This document shows, piece by piece, positions 44,156-53,547 of a DNA stretch of 55,457 nucleotides. A program made the position numbers and the translations under genes. Position 1 is the stretch's first letter; the number at the start of each line of letters is the position of its first letter. This stretch comes from an uncultured Pelagibacteraceae bacterium (GTDB taxonomy: Bacteria > Pseudomonadota > Alphaproteobacteria > Pelagibacterales > AG-422-B15): the NCBI GenBank assembly GCA_902544525.1, contig CACCCN010000007.1, positions 1-55,457 of the forward strand, read 5' to 3'. The notes beneath the pieces were generated by a model. That model was not told where the DNA came from. It saw only the letters and a list, made by a program, of their open reading frames with translations, and ran no database searches.

Positions 44156-44923
44156 TTATCTATTGTTTAAATAAAAAAAAGTAATTGCAGCAGCATTAGA
44201 TACATTGAGGCTCTCTAAATTTTTATTGATGTTAATCTTAAAAACTTCATCACATAAGTTTTTGGTAATACTTCTCATACCTTCCGCTTCTGATCCTAAT
44301 ACAAGTGCAGTTTTTTTTGGAAATTTTATGTCACTCATTATCTTATTTGAACTTCCATCAAGCCCATAGATCCAAAACTCATTTTCCTGTAAAACTTTAA
44401 TCGCTGAAGATATATTGGTGACTGTAGTATATGGAATCTTATCTAAACCACCTGCTGCAGTTTTTGCAATGAAACTATTCTCAGATACCGTTTGATTTTC
44501 TGTGAGTATGATTGCGTCTATACCAAGTCCATAAGCTGATCTAAATATAGCTCCAACATTTTGAGAGTCTTCTAGTTGATCAAGTATTGCAACAGTTGAT
44601 TTATGTGTATCTAAAAATTTCTTAACAAAATCTTGTAATTTTAATTGAGGTAATTTTTCAATCTCCAAAGCTATTCCCTGATGGTTAACTTTGCTAGAAA
44701 ATAGCTTCTGAATTTCGTTTTTTTCTTTTATTGAAACTGTAAGTGACTTTGGAATTATAATATTTGGCTCTTTATCTAATTTTTTTTTAGCGCCTTGATC
44801 TAAAATGAGCCTATATTTTACTCTATTATCATTCTTGATAGCTGAAATCACAGCATGGTAACCATAAATCCAATTATCGGCATTTTTTCTTGGTTTTGTC
44901 TTGTTTTTTAATCTTTTTTTCAT
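44156..44923 (-). CDS. rlmB: 23S rRNA 2'-O-methyltransferase, SpoU/TrmH family
   Basis: SPOUT methyltransferase of 255 residues like RlmB, which modifies G2251 of 23S rRNA. An N-terminal substrate-binding domain contains IYGYHAVISAIKN; the knot motifs are DQLEDSQNVGAIFRSAYG, VLGSEAEGMR and LNVSNAAAITFFY. The Lys-rich N-terminal tail (MKKRLKNKTKPRKN) suits RNA binding. RNA-methyltransferase relatives such as TrmH cannot be ruled out. It starts at ATG 44923, divergent from the tRNA-Tyr operon. Confidence 0.92.
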   Translation of the reverse strand: MKKRLKNKTKPRKNADNWIYGYHAVISAIKNDNRVKYRLILDQGAKKKLDKEPNIIIPKSLTVSIKEKNEIQKLFSSKVNHQGIALEIEKLPQLKLQDFVKKFLDTHKSTVAILDQLEDSQNVGAIFRSAYGLGIDAIILTENQTVSENSFIAKTAAGGLDKIPYTTVTNISSAIKVLQENEFWIYGLDGSSNKIMSDIKFPKKTALVLGSEAEGMRSITKNLCDEVFKININKNLESLNVSNAAAITFFYLNNR

Positions 44924-44969
44924 TTCTGTTTTAGTTATAAATTAGTTTTTGATTTCTGTGTAATAGTTA

Positions 44970-44998
44970 TTGATAAACCTGTTTTTTTTACATATAAG
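44970..44998 (+). promoter_or_regulatory. sigma70 promoter of the tRNA-Tyr/tRNA-Gly/tuf operon
   Basis: TTGATA (44970-44975) and TATAAG (44993-44998) are separated by exactly 17 bases, near-ideal. The predicted start near 45005 lies just before two hairpins in the leader. Confidence 0.7.
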
Positions 44999-45007
44999 AC
45001 ACCACTT

Positions 45008-45040
45008 AAGGCCTAATAACTCAGATAGTTATTAGACCTT
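45008..45040 (+). other. leader hairpin 1 of the tRNA-tuf operon
   Basis: AAGGCCTAATAACT (45008-45021) and AGTTATTAGACCTT (45027-45040) form a 14-position stem with a single C-A mismatch and the loop CAGAT. It begins within a few bases of the predicted transcription start. It may be a processing or stability element, or a 5' attenuator. Confidence 0.65.
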
Positions 45041-45067
45041 ATCTTGGGATATTTTTTAAGATAATGA

Positions 45068-45098
45068 AACATTTTGTTTTTCTATCTTACAAAATGTT
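45068..45098 (+). other. leader hairpin 2 of the tRNA-tuf operon
   Basis: AACATTTTG (45068-45076) and CAAAATGTT (45090-45098) make a perfect 9-pair stem with a 13-base U-rich loop, 13 bases before tRNA-Tyr. Possible processing signal for the tRNA 5' leader. Confidence 0.55.
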
Positions 45099-45111
45099 AG
45101 GAATTACCTCG

Positions 45112-45196
45112 GGAGGGGTGCCCGAGTGGTTAAAGGGGACGGGCTGTAAACCCGTTAGCTATGCTTACATTGGTTCGAATCCAATCCCCTCCACCA
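45112..45196 (+). tRNA. tRNA-Tyr (GUA)
   Basis: Acceptor GGAGGGG (45112-45118) pairs with CCCCTCC (45186-45192), discriminator A, encoded CCA (45194-45196). The anticodon loop CTGTAAA gives GTA, in stem ACGGG/CCCGT. A long variable arm marks a class II tRNA. It is first in the tRNA-Tyr, tRNA-Gly, tuf cluster. Confidence 0.98.
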
Positions 45197-45229
45197 TTTG
45201 GTACCTTGGAAGGTAAGTAGATGGAATGT

Positions 45230-45303
45230 GCGGGTGTAGCTTAGTGGTAAAGCTCCAGATTTCCAATCTGATTACGAGAGTTCGATTCTCTTCACCCGCT
45301 CCA
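45230..45303 (+). tRNA. tRNA-Gly (UCC)
   Basis: Acceptor GCGGGTG (45230-45236) pairs with CACCCGC (45293-45299), discriminator T, CCA encoded (45301-45303). The anticodon loop TTTCCAA gives TCC. It decodes GGA and GGG and lies 33 bases after tRNA-Tyr. Confidence 0.97.
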
Positions 45304-45354
45304 AGAAAAGAAAAATTATTAAAAACTTTGTTTTAATTTGAGAGGAACAAAAAA

Positions 45355-46542
45355 ATGGCTAAAGAAAAATTTGATCGTAGTAAACCCCATTGTAACGTTG
45401 GAACTATTGGACACGTTGACCATGGTAAAACTACTTTAACAGCAGCAATCACAAAAGTATTAGCTGAAGCAGGTGGTGCTGAGTTTACAGCATACGATGA
45501 AATCGATAAAGCTCCAGAAGAGAGAGCTAGGGGAATTACTATATCTACAGCTCATGTCGAATACGAAACGGCAAATAGACACTACGCACACGTTGACTGT
45601 CCAGGTCATGCTGATTATGTAAAAAATATGATCACAGGTGCCGCTCAAATGGATGGTGCAATTTTAGTTGTAAATGGTGCTGATGGACCAATGCCACAAA
45701 CAAGAGAGCATATTTTGTTAGCTAGGCAAGTTGGGGTTCCCGCAATCGTTGTCTACCTAAATAAGATGGACCAAGCAGACGCAGAACTTGTTGAGCTTGT
45801 AGAAGTTGAGATTAGAGAAATGTTAAATGAATACGGTTTCCCAGGTGATGACACGCCAATCGTAAAAGGTTCCGCGCTTGCTGCAGTTGAAGATGGTGAT
45901 GCAGCTCTTGGTAAAGAATCAATCTTGGCGCTTATGGAAGCTGTTGATACATTCATACCTCAGCCTCCTAGAGATACTGATAAGCCATTCTTAATGCCAG
46001 TTGAGGACGTATTCTCAATTTCTGGAAGAGGTACTGTATGTACTGGTAGAGTTGAATCAGGTATTGTTAAAGTAGGTGAGGAAATTGAAATAGTTGGTCT
46101 TAAAGATACGATTAAAACTACATGTACTGGTGTTGAAATGTTCAGAAAACTTTTAGATGAAGGTCAGGCTGGGGACAACATTGGAGCTCTTTTAAGGGGT
46201 GTTGAGCGTGATCAAGTTGAGAGAGGCCAAGTTCTAGCTCATCCAGGATCAATTACACCACATACAAAGTTTAAATGTGAGGCCTATGTTCTTAAAAAAG
46301 AAGAAGGTGGAAGACACACTCCTTTCTTCACTAACTATAGACCGCAGTTTTACTTCAGAACTACTGATGTTACAGGTGTTTGTGCATTGCCTGAAGGAAC
46401 TGAAATGGTAATGCCAGGTGATAACATTTCTATGGAAGTTGAAATGATAGCGCCAATTGCTATGGATAAAGGCGTACGTTTTGCAATTAGAGAAGGTGGT
46501 CGAACTGTTGGTTCGGGAGTAGTTACCGAAATTATTGCATAA
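45355..46542 (+). CDS. tuf: elongation factor Tu
   Basis: GTPase that delivers aminoacyl-tRNA to the ribosomal A site. The standard 395 residues contain G1 GHVDHGKT, the switch region with [14 protein letters not shown]3 [19 protein letters not shown] and SALAA, then the two barrel domains ending [19 protein letters not shown] 45355 has AGAGGAA about 8 bases upstream. It follows tRNA-Tyr and tRNA-Gly and precedes tRNA-Trp, secE and nusG, the common bacterial tRNA-tuf layout. Confidence 0.99.
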   Translation: MAKEKFDRSKPHCNVGTIGHVDHGKTTLTAAITKVLAEAGGAEFTAYDEIDKAPEERARGITISTAHVEYETANRHYAHVDCPGHADYVKNMITGAAQMDGAILVVNGADGPMPQTREHILLARQVGVPAIVVYLNKMDQADAELVELVEVEIREMLNEYGFPGDDTPIVKGSALAAVEDGDAALGKESILALMEAVDTFIPQPPRDTDKPFLMPVEDVFSISGRGTVCTGRVESGIVKVGEEIEIVGLKDTIKTTCTGVEMFRKLLDEGQAGDNIGALLRGVERDQVERGQVLAHPGSITPHTKFKCEAYVLKKEEGGRHTPFFTNYRPQFYFRTTDVTGVCALPEGTEMVMPGDNISMEVEMIAPIAMDKGVRFAIREGGRTVGSGVVTEIIA

Positions 46543-46547
46543 ATTGG

Positions 46548-46623
46548 AGGAGTGTAGCTCAACTGGTAGAGCACCGGTCTCCAAAACCGGGGGTTGGAGG
46601 TTCGAGTCCTCTCACTCCTGCCA
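46548..46623 (+). tRNA. tRNA-Trp (CCA)
   Basis: Acceptor AGGAGTG (46548-46554) pairs with CACTCCT (46613-46619), discriminator G, CCA encoded (46621-46623). The anticodon loop CTCCAAA in stem CCGGT/ACCGG gives CCA. It lies 5 bases after tuf and 20 before secE, so is cut from the same transcript. Confidence 0.98.
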
Positions 46624-46643
46624 GAGAAGTAACGGAAATTATT

Positions 46644-46832
46644 ATGAACCCTATTAAGTTTATCCAAGAGGTAAGAAAAGAAGGTAGCAAGGTTACATGG
46701 CCAACTACTAGAGAGACACTGACTGGTGCAGTAATGGTATTGATAATAACTACATTTGCAGCAATTTTTTTCTTAATAGTGGATCAAATTTTTTCTTTTG
46801 GACTAGATAGTATTATAGGGTGGAGTCTGTAA
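46644..46832 (+). CDS. secE: preprotein translocase subunit SecE
   Basis: Single-helix stabiliser of the SecYEG channel. The 62 residues hold the amphipathic PIKFIQEVRKEGSKVTWPTTRET followed by a membrane helix (MVLIITTFAAIFFLIVDQIF), the short three-helix-lacking form of most non-enteric bacteria. ATG 46644; its stop is directly followed by the nusG ATG. Confidence 0.96.
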   Translation: MNPIKFIQEVRKEGSKVTWPTTRETLTGAVMVLIITTFAAIFFLIVDQIFSFGLDSIIGWSL

Positions 46833-47366
46833 ATGTCCCACAAATGGTACATAGCTCAAGCATATTCTGGTTATGAAAAAAAGGTAGCCGCCTCAATTAT
46901 GGAAAAAGTAAAACTCAAAGACCTAGAAGAGTCATTTGAGAAGATTGTAGTCCCTACCGAGGAGGTTGTTGAAGTTAAAAAAGGAAAAAAAAGAAATGCT
47001 GAAAGAAAATTTTTTCCAGGCTATATACTTATAAAGATGATTATGAATGATGAAACATATCATCTTGTTAAAGGTTTGCCAAAAGTATCTGGATTTTTAG
47101 GACATGTTCAAGGCAAACCGTCACCAGTCCCAGAAGCAGAAATAAACAAAATTCTCTCCGATATAGAAGAAGGAATTGCAAAACCAAAACCATCAATAAC
47201 ATTTGATGTTGGTGAACAGGTTCGAGTAACAGATGGCCCTTTTGCTTCATTTAATGGGCTTATAGAAGAAATTGATGAAGAAAGATCTAGAATAAAAGTT
47301 TCAGTTTCTATTTTTGGCAGGTCTACGCCTGTAGAACTTGAATACACACAAGTAGAGAAAGAGTAA
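46833..47366 (+). CDS. nusG: transcription termination/antitermination factor NusG
   Basis: RNA polymerase-binding factor of 177 residues with an NGN domain (KWYIAQAYSGYEKKVA, FFPGYILIKM) and a C-terminal KOW domain (GEQVRVTDGPFASFNG). It links RNA polymerase to Rho or to S10 in the ribosome. It starts on the base after secE; rplK follows after 3 bases. Confidence 0.98.
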   Translation: MSHKWYIAQAYSGYEKKVAASIMEKVKLKDLEESFEKIVVPTEEVVEVKKGKKRNAERKFFPGYILIKMIMNDETYHLVKGLPKVSGFLGHVQGKPSPVPEAEINKILSDIEEGIAKPKPSITFDVGEQVRVTDGPFASFNGLIEEIDEERSRIKVSVSIFGRSTPVELEYTQVEKE

Positions 47367-47369
47367 ATT

Positions 47370-47798
47370 ATGGCTAAAGAAATTGAAGGTTCGTTAAAAC
47401 TACAAATACCAGCAGGTCAAGCAAATCCCGCTCCACCAGTTGGCCCAGCTTTAGGACAGCGTGGAATTAATATAATGGACTTTTGTAAAATGTTTAATGA
47501 TAAGTCTAAGAGCGAAACCCCTGGAGTAGTTTTGCCAGTCGTTGTTACTTATTATAAAGATAAAAGCTTTGATATGGAAATTAAGATGCCTCCAGCATCT
47601 TTCTTTATAAAAGAAGCCCTAAATTTAAAGAAAGGCTCAAAAGAACCTGGTAGAGAAAGTGCAGGCTCAATATCAACTGCAAAATGTAAGGAAATTGCTG
47701 AAAAAAAATTGAAAGATTTGAATGCTAATACAGTTGACCAAGGTATGAAAATTATTATAGGTTCAGCACGTTCTATGGGCATAGAAGTAACTGATTAA
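47370..47798 (+). CDS. rplK: 50S ribosomal protein L11
   Basis: Part of the L7/L12 stalk base and GTPase centre. The 142 residues show [19 protein letters not shown] at the N-terminus and the rRNA-binding C-terminal domain ending [12 protein letters not shown]. Standard length. It lies 3 bases after nusG and 4 before rplA. Confidence 0.98.
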   Translation: MAKEIEGSLKLQIPAGQANPAPPVGPALGQRGINIMDFCKMFNDKSKSETPGVVLPVVVTYYKDKSFDMEIKMPPASFFIKEALNLKKGSKEPGRESAGSISTAKCKEIAEKKLKDLNANTVDQGMKIIIGSARSMGIEVTD

Positions 47799-47802
47799 TT
47801 TT

Positions 47803-48486
47803 ATGAAAAAACGTCTAAATAAAATATACTCTGAGTTTGATAAAACTAAGCTTTATTCAGTTGATGAGGGTGTTGATATTGCAATAAATTCCTCAAGTGC
47901 AAAGTTTGAAGAAACTATTGATATTGCTATTAATGTAAATGTTGACCCAAAAAAAAGTGAGCAAAATGTAAGGGGTAAAATTCAGCTACCTAAAAGCTTA
48001 GGCAAAACAATTAAAGTTTGTGTTTTTGCTAATGCGGATAAGATTGATGAAGCAAAAGATGCTGGAGCTGACCTAGTTGGTGGAGATGAATTAGTAGAAA
48101 AAGTTCAGGCTGGCTTTACTGACTTTGATAGGTGTATAGCAACTCCAGATATGATGGCTAAAGTTGGGAAGCTTGGGCAAGTTCTAGGTCCAAGAGGTTT
48201 AATGCCAAATCCAAAACTCGGAACTGTAACAACAAATGTAAAAAAAGCAGTGGAAGATGCAAAGGCAGGTGAGCTTGAATATAAAACCAATGGTATAGTG
48301 ATTCATTCGGGTGTTGGAAAATCAAAATTTAATAAAGAAGAGTTAATTTCAAATATAAAGTTTTTTGTTGAGACAATATCAAAAGATAAACCTTCTGGTG
48401 TTAAGGGTGATTTTATTAAGTCTATTTCAATAAGTCCAACAATGGGACCTGGAATAAAATTAGATTTAAGTAGTTTGGGTATATAA
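47803..48486 (+). CDS. rplA: 50S ribosomal protein L1
   Basis: Stalk protein that binds 23S rRNA and helps tRNA leave the E site. The 227 residues contain the family signatures DLVGGDELVEKVQAG and KLGQVLGPRGLMPNPKLGT. In E. coli L1 represses its own rplK-rplA message; no such site was identified here by eye. It follows rplK after 4 bases and precedes rplJ by 3. Confidence 0.98.
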   Translation: MKKRLNKIYSEFDKTKLYSVDEGVDIAINSSSAKFEETIDIAINVNVDPKKSEQNVRGKIQLPKSLGKTIKVCVFANADKIDEAKDAGADLVGGDELVEKVQAGFTDFDRCIATPDMMAKVGKLGQVLGPRGLMPNPKLGTVTTNVKKAVEDAKAGELEYKTNGIVIHSGVGKSKFNKEELISNIKFFVETISKDKPSGVKGDFIKSISISPTMGPGIKLDLSSLGI

Positions 48487-48489
48487 AAA

Positions 48490-48999
48490 ATGAATAGATT
48501 ACAGAAGCAAAACTTTGTAGAAAACATTAAATCAATTATAAGTGAATATAGTCTCATTTTGGTTTTTCACTACAGAGGTATGTCTGTCAATGAGATTAGT
48601 GAACTTAGAGTTAAATCTTTTGAAACTGGAGCAAACATCAAAGTAACTAATAATCGTTTGATAAAAATTGCTCTTGATGGATCAGAAAAATCTGCAATGT
48701 CAGAGTTTTTTGAAGGACCCACTGCAATTGCTTATTCTAATGACCCCGTTGAATTAACTAAGTTATTGGCCAATTTTTCTAAAACTAATGAAAAATTAGC
48801 TATTATTGGTGGCATAATGAATAAAGAGATATTAACTGTTGAAAAAATCATAGAATTATCTAAATTGCCATCACTCGACGAGACGAGGGCAAAATTAATA
48901 GGATTATTGAACGCACCAGCGCAAAGAATTACAGGATTAGTTGCTGCACCTGCTGGAAAAGTGGCAAATGTTATAAATGCATTTAGTAAAAGTAATTAG
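48490..48999 (+). CDS. rplJ: 50S ribosomal protein L10
   Basis: Anchors L7/L12 dimers at the stalk. The 169 residues carry LILVFHYRGMSVNEI, the ANIKVTNNRLIKIAL segment and the C-terminal helix that binds L12 (near GLVAAPAGKVANVINAF). The ATG follows rplA after 3 bases, with no space for the long L10 leader found in some bacteria. Confidence 0.97.
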   Translation: MNRLQKQNFVENIKSIISEYSLILVFHYRGMSVNEISELRVKSFETGANIKVTNNRLIKIALDGSEKSAMSEFFEGPTAIAYSNDPVELTKLLANFSKTNEKLAIIGGIMNKEILTVEKIIELSKLPSLDETRAKLIGLLNAPAQRITGLVAAPAGKVANVINAFSKSN

Positions 49000-49021
49000 A
49001 TCTTAAGAAAGGGAACTAAAA

Positions 49022-49399
49022 ATGGCCGACCTAGAACAAATTGTTGATCAGTTATCAGGATTGACTGTAATTGAAGCAGCTGAACTCTCAAAATTATTAG
49101 AAGAAAAATGGGGTGTTTCAGCAGCCGCACCTGTTGCAGCGGCAGTAGCGCCTGCAGCCGGTGGAGATGAAGCAGCTGGTGAAGAAAAATCTGAATTTTC
49201 TGTTGTACTTGCAGCAGCTGGAGATAAGAAAATTAATGTCATAAAAGAAGTAAGAACTATTACTGGCTTAGGACTCAAGGAAGCAAAAGATTTAGTCGAA
49301 GGTGCTCCTAAAGAGTTAAAGGCTGGAGTTTCTAAGGACGATGCAGATGCTATGAAGGCTCAGTTAGAAGCTGCTGGGGCAACTGTAGAACTTAAGTAA
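49022..49399 (+). CDS. rplL: 50S ribosomal protein L7/L12
   Basis: Stalk protein that recruits translation factors. The 125 residues comprise the dimerisation domain ([18 protein letters not shown]), an Ala-rich hinge near residues 35-55, and the C-terminal domain with [23 protein letters not shown] 49022 has AAAGGGA about 7 bases upstream, a strong site fitting the need for excess L12. Confidence 0.98.
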   Translation: MADLEQIVDQLSGLTVIEAAELSKLLEEKWGVSAAAPVAAAVAPAAGGDEAAGEEKSEFSVVLAAAGDKKINVIKEVRTITGLGLKEAKDLVEGAPKELKAGVSKDDADAMKAQLEAAGATVELK

Positions 49400-49419
49400 T
49401 TTTATTAAATTTTTTATAA

Positions 49420-49444
49420 CAACTGATCATCTTTTGGTTAGTTG
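49420..49444 (+). other. hairpin between rplL and rpoB
   Basis: CAACTGATC (49420-49428) and GGTTAGTTG (49436-49444) can form a 9-pair stem with two G-U pairs around a 7-base loop. In E. coli the same gap has an attenuator and an RNase III site that reduce rpoBC expression relative to ribosomal proteins, and this may be the counterpart. Confidence 0.6.
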
Positions 49445-49467
49445 TGATTGGATACGAGTATTTATTG

Positions 49468-52400
49468 ATGGTTAATTCATTATCTTTTACTGAACGTAAA
49501 CGAGTTAGAAAAAACTTTGGGACGTTAAAAGAAGTAACTAAATTTCCTAACTTAATTGAAATACAAAAGGACTCATACGCCAGCTTTCTGCTAGAAAATC
49601 ACAAGCCATCGGAGAGACCAGATAAAGGTCTTCAAAAAGTATTTAAAAGTGTTTTTCCACTAGAGGATTTTTCAGGATCTGCGCATGTCGAATTTATTGA
49701 ATATGATTTTGACCAACCTAAATTTGATGTTGATGAATGTAGACAAAGAGACAAGTCATATGCCGCTCCGTTAAAGATAAAACTTAGATTGATTGTTTTT
49801 GATATTGACGAAGAGACAGAGTCTAGAACTGTAAAAGATATAAAAGAACAAGAAATTTATCTTTGTGATCTCCCCCTAATGACTGACAGAGGAACTTTTA
49901 TTACTAATGGAACTGAACGTGTTATAGTTAGTCAAATGCACAGAAGTCCAGGTGTATTTTTTGATCATGATAAAGGCAAAACTCATTCAAGTGGCAAGCT
50001 ATTATTTGGTGCACGGGTTATTCCCTATCGTGGCTCATGGCTTGACATTGAGTTTGACCATAAAGATATCCTTTTTGCAAGGATAGATAGAAAAAAGAAA
50101 ATTCATATTACCACATTTTTAATGGCTATGGGTATTGATCGTGACGATATACTGGCAATGTTTTATGAGATTATAAATGTAAAAAAATCAACAAAATCTG
50201 ACAATTGGGAGATCCCATTTGATCCTAAAAATATTAAAGTTTCAAAATTACAAGAGGATTTAGTTGATGCTTCCACTGGTAAAGTTGCAATTAAACAAGG
50301 AACAAAAATTAATCCTGCTATTGCCAATAAATTATCTAAAGATGGTCTAAAAAATATCTTATTAGAGACAGATAACTTGATAGGCAAGTTTCTTGCTGAA
50401 GATATTATCAATAGTAAATCTGGTGAAGTTTACTTTGAAGCTTCAGATGAAATAACACCTGAGACACTTGAAAAAATAGATGAATTAGGACTTAAAAATA
50501 TACATATATTAAATGTTGATGGCATCAATGTTGGTGCATTCATTAGAGACACTCTCAGGCTTGATAAGAATTTATCACCTGAGGATGCTGTTGTGGAAAT
50601 CTATAAAGTTTTAAGACCTGGCGAACCACCTAATATTGAAGCAGCCTTTGAAGTCTTTAATTCACTTTTCTTCAAGGTAGATAAGTATGATCTTTCAGAT
50701 GTAGGCAGAGTAAAAATGAATTTTAGATTAAATCTAGACTGCCCAGATGATGTCACAGTTCTAAGAAGTGAAGATATAATTGCTGTAATCAAAACAGTTA
50801 TAGATTTAAGAACTGGTAAAGGTGAAATTGATGATATTGACCACCTTGGAAACAGAAGGGTTAGATCTGTTGGTGAGCTTACAGAAAATGTGTTTCGCAT
50901 GGGCTTAATTAGAATGGAAAGATCAATAAAAGAAAGAATGAACTCTTTAGAGGTTGATGCAGTAACACCTCAAGATATTATTAATGCTAAACCGCTAGTT
51001 GCCTCACTCAAGGAATTTTTTGGTACCTCTCAACTTTCACAATTTATGGATCAAACTAATCCTTTGGCAGAAATAACACATAAAAGAAGATTATCAGCTT
51101 TAGGCCCAGGGGGATTAAGTAGAGAGCGTGCTGGATTTGAAGTAAGAGACGTACACCCAACTCATTATGGAAGAATATGTCCGATTGAAACACCGGAAGG
51201 CCCAAATATTGGATTGATAAATAGTCTGGCTTCTCATGCTAAAGTTAATAAGTATGGTTTCATAGAAAGCCCATACAGAAAAGTAATTGATGGGAAAGTA
51301 AGTAACCAAATAGATTATCTTTCAGCCATGGAAGAAACACAATTTACGATAGCACAAGCAAATACTGAAATTGATGAAAAGGGTAATTTTTTAACAAAAT
51401 TAATTTCATCTCGAAGAAACGGTGATTTTGTAATGACTGATCAAAATGAGATTGATTATATGGATGTTTCACCTAAGCAAGTTGTTTCTTGTGCCGCTTC
51501 ACTAATTCCATTTTTAGAAAATGATGATGCTAATAGAGCTTTAATGGGCTCTAATATGATGAGACAAGCCGTGCCTTTAATCCAGGCTGAATCGCCTCTA
51601 GTTGGTACAGGTGTTGAGCAGAATGTTGCAATAGACTCTGGAGTTACAATTATCGCAAGAAGAGAAGGTTTGGTTGATAAAATTGATGGAAAGCGGATTG
51701 TAGTTAGAGTTACTGAAAATATAAGCACTGAAGAGTCAGGTGTTGATATTTATACACTTCAAAAATTTCAAAGATCTAACCAAAGTACATGCATAAATCA
51801 ACGTCCATTAGTTAAAGTGGGTGATAAAGTAAAAACTGGTGATATTATTGCTGACGGTCAATCAACTCATCTTGGTGAGTTAGGTTTAGGTAGAAATGTA
51901 GTTGTCGCTTTCATGCCTTGGCGTGGATACAATTTTGAGGACTCCATTCTCATTTCTGAAAAGATTGTTCAAGAGGACAAGTTTACCTCAATTCATATTG
52001 ATGATTTTGAAGTTATGTCGCGAGATACAAAACTTGGCGCAGAGGAGATAACAAGAGATATTCCAAATGTTGGTGATGAAATGCTGAGCAATCTTGATGA
52101 GGCAGGTATTGTATATGTGGGTGCGGAAGTTCACCCAGGAGACATTTTAGTTGGGAAAGTAACTCCAAAAGGAGAAAGTCCAGTGACTCCTGAAGAGAAG
52201 CTACTTAGAGCTATATTTGGTGAAAAAGCTACTGATGTAAAAGATACATCGCTGAGATTACCTCCAGGTTCGAGCGGCACAGTTGTTGATGTAAAAGTAT
52301 TCAATCGTTACGGAATCGAAAAAGATGACAGAGCACTTGCAATTGAAAGAGATGAAATCGAGAAGCTTGCTAATGATAGAGAAGCTGAACTAGGTATTCT

Positions 52401-53535
52401 CAATAGAAATATTAAGGAAAGACTACTAAATTTAATTGGTGATAAGAATACTTCTAGCTCAGACTCTAATGAAATAAAACTTGATGATATCTGGAAAATG
52501 CATTTGCCTAATAAATCTAGTAAAGAACAAGTTGATAATTTAAAAAAACAGTATGATGCAGCAAGAACAGCTATACAAAAAGTTTTTGATAATAAAGTTA
52601 ATAAGGTTCAAAGAGGAGACGAGCTGCTTCCAGGTGTAATGAAAATGGTGAAAGTTTTCGTAGCTGTAAAAAGAAAACTACAACCAGGTGATAAAATGGC
52701 TGGAAGACATGGCAATAAAGGCGTTATAAGTAAGATAAACCCCGTAGAGGACATGCCTTATCTTGCTGATGGGAGAACTGTTGATATTGTTTTAAATCCT
52801 TTAGGCGTTCCAAGTAGAATGAATGTTGGACAAATTCTTGAAACTCACCTTGGCTGGGCCTGTGCAGGCATTGGCGACATGATTAACAACTCACTAAAAC
52901 AATATAAACAAAATAGTAATATTAACTTGATTGATGATGGACTTAAAATTGTTTACGGAGAAAAACAATTTTCTGAAGATATTTCATCACTAAATAATAA
53001 TGAAAAAATCGAGTTAGCAGGAAATTTAACATCAGGTGTCCCTATAAAAACTCCTGTATTTGATGGAGCTAGTGAATCAGAAATATCTGTCATGCTTAAA
53101 GAGGCAGGTTTTAATGAAAGTGGACAATCAGACCTATGGGATGGCATTTCAGGAGAGAAGTTTGAAAGACAGGTGACGGTAGGAATTATTTACATGTTAA
53201 AGCTTCATCACCTCGTTGATGATAAAATTCATGCAAGGTCTATAGGCCCATATAGTCTTGTCACTCAACAACCATTAGGTGGTAAAGCTCAGTTTGGTGG
53301 ACAAAGATTTGGTGAGATGGAAGTTTGGGCTTTAGAAGCTTACGGAGCAGCATATACACTCCAAGAAATCCTTACAGTTAAATCAGATGATGTAGCTGGA
53401 AGAACAAAGGTTTATGAAACAATTATTAGAGGTGAGGATGTTTTTCAATCTGGTACTCCAGAATCATTTAATGTTTTAATAAAAGAAATAAGAGCTCTTG
53501 GTCTCAACATCGAATTATCAAATAATACTAACTAG
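49468..53535 (+). CDS. rpoB: RNA polymerase beta subunit
   Basis: Catalytic-core subunit of RNA polymerase, 1355 residues from ATG 49468. Landmarks: [12 protein letters not shown], the [20 protein letters not shown] stretch, the rifampicin-binding region [19 protein letters not shown] and [38 protein letters not shown], and C-terminal [19 protein letters not shown]. Rifampicin-site residues look wild-type (Asp in MDQTN, His in THKRR, Ser in RLSALG). An in-frame GTG at 49444 would add 8 residues, but it lies in a hairpin and relatives start near the ATG. It is close to the Rickettsia protein in motif wording. Confidence 0.97.
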   Translation: MVNSLSFTERKRVRKNFGTLKEVTKFPNLIEIQKDSYASFLLENHKPSERPDKGLQKVFKSVFPLEDFSGSAHVEFIEYDFDQPKFDVDECRQRDKSYAAPLKIKLRLIVFDIDEETESRTVKDIKEQEIYLCDLPLMTDRGTFITNGTERVIVSQMHRSPGVFFDHDKGKTHSSGKLLFGARVIPYRGSWLDIEFDHKDILFARIDRKKKIHITTFLMAMGIDRDDILAMFYEIINVKKSTKSDNWEIPFDPKNIKVSKLQEDLVDASTGKVAIKQGTKINPAIANKLSKDGLKNILLETDNLIGKFLAEDIINSKSGEVYFEASDEITPETLEKIDELGLKNIHILNVDGINVGAFIRDTLRLDKNLSPEDAVVEIYKVLRPGEPPNIEAAFEVFNSLFFKVDKYDLSDVGRVKMNFRLNLDCPDDVTVLRSEDIIAVIKTVIDLRTGKGEIDDIDHLGNRRVRSVGELTENVFRMGLIRMERSIKERMNSLEVDAVTPQDIINAKPLVASLKEFFGTSQLSQFMDQTNPLAEITHKRRLSALGPGGLSRERAGFEVRDVHPTHYGRICPIETPEGPNIGLINSLASHAKVNKYGFIESPYRKVIDGKVSNQIDYLSAMEETQFTIAQANTEIDEKGNFLTKLISSRRNGDFVMTDQNEIDYMDVSPKQVVSCAASLIPFLENDDANRALMGSNMMRQAVPLIQAESPLVGTGVEQNVAIDSGVTIIARREGLVDKIDGKRIVVRVTENISTEESGVDIYTLQKFQRSNQSTCINQRPLVKVGDKVKTGDIIADGQSTHLGELGLGRNVVVAFMPWRGYNFEDSILISEKIVQEDKFTSIHIDDFEVMSRDTKLGAEEITRDIPNVGDEMLSNLDEAGIVYVGAEVHPGDILVGKVTPKGESPVTPEEKLLRAIFGEKATDVKDTSLRLPPGSSGTVVDVKVFNRYGIEKDDRALAIERDEIEKLANDREAELGILNRNIKERLLNLIGDKNTSSSDSNEIKLDDIWKMHLPNKSSKEQVDNLKKQYDAARTAIQKVFDNKVNKVQRGDELLPGVMKMVKVFVAVKRKLQPGDKMAGRHGNKGVISKINPVEDMPYLADGRTVDIVLNPLGVPSRMNVGQILETHLGWACAGIGDMINNSLKQYKQNSNINLIDDGLKIVYGEKQFSEDISSLNNNEKIELAGNLTSGVPIKTPVFDGASESEISVMLKEAGFNESGQSDLWDGISGEKFERQVTVGIIYMLKLHHLVDDKIHARSIGPYSLVTQQPLGGKAQFGGQRFGEMEVWALEAYGAAYTLQEILTVKSDDVAGRTKVYETIIRGEDVFQSGTPESFNVLIKEIRALGLNIELSNNTN

Positions 53536-53547
53536 GAATAAAAAAAT

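Noticed and set aside
46249-46667. Minus-strand open frames across the tuf 3' end and tRNA-Trp
   Set aside because: They cross tuf and a tRNA gene and show no family features; chance antisense openness in highly biased codons.
49444-49467. GTG start for rpoB at 49444
   Set aside because: It lies in a hairpin with no ribosome site, and relatives begin near the ATG at 49468.
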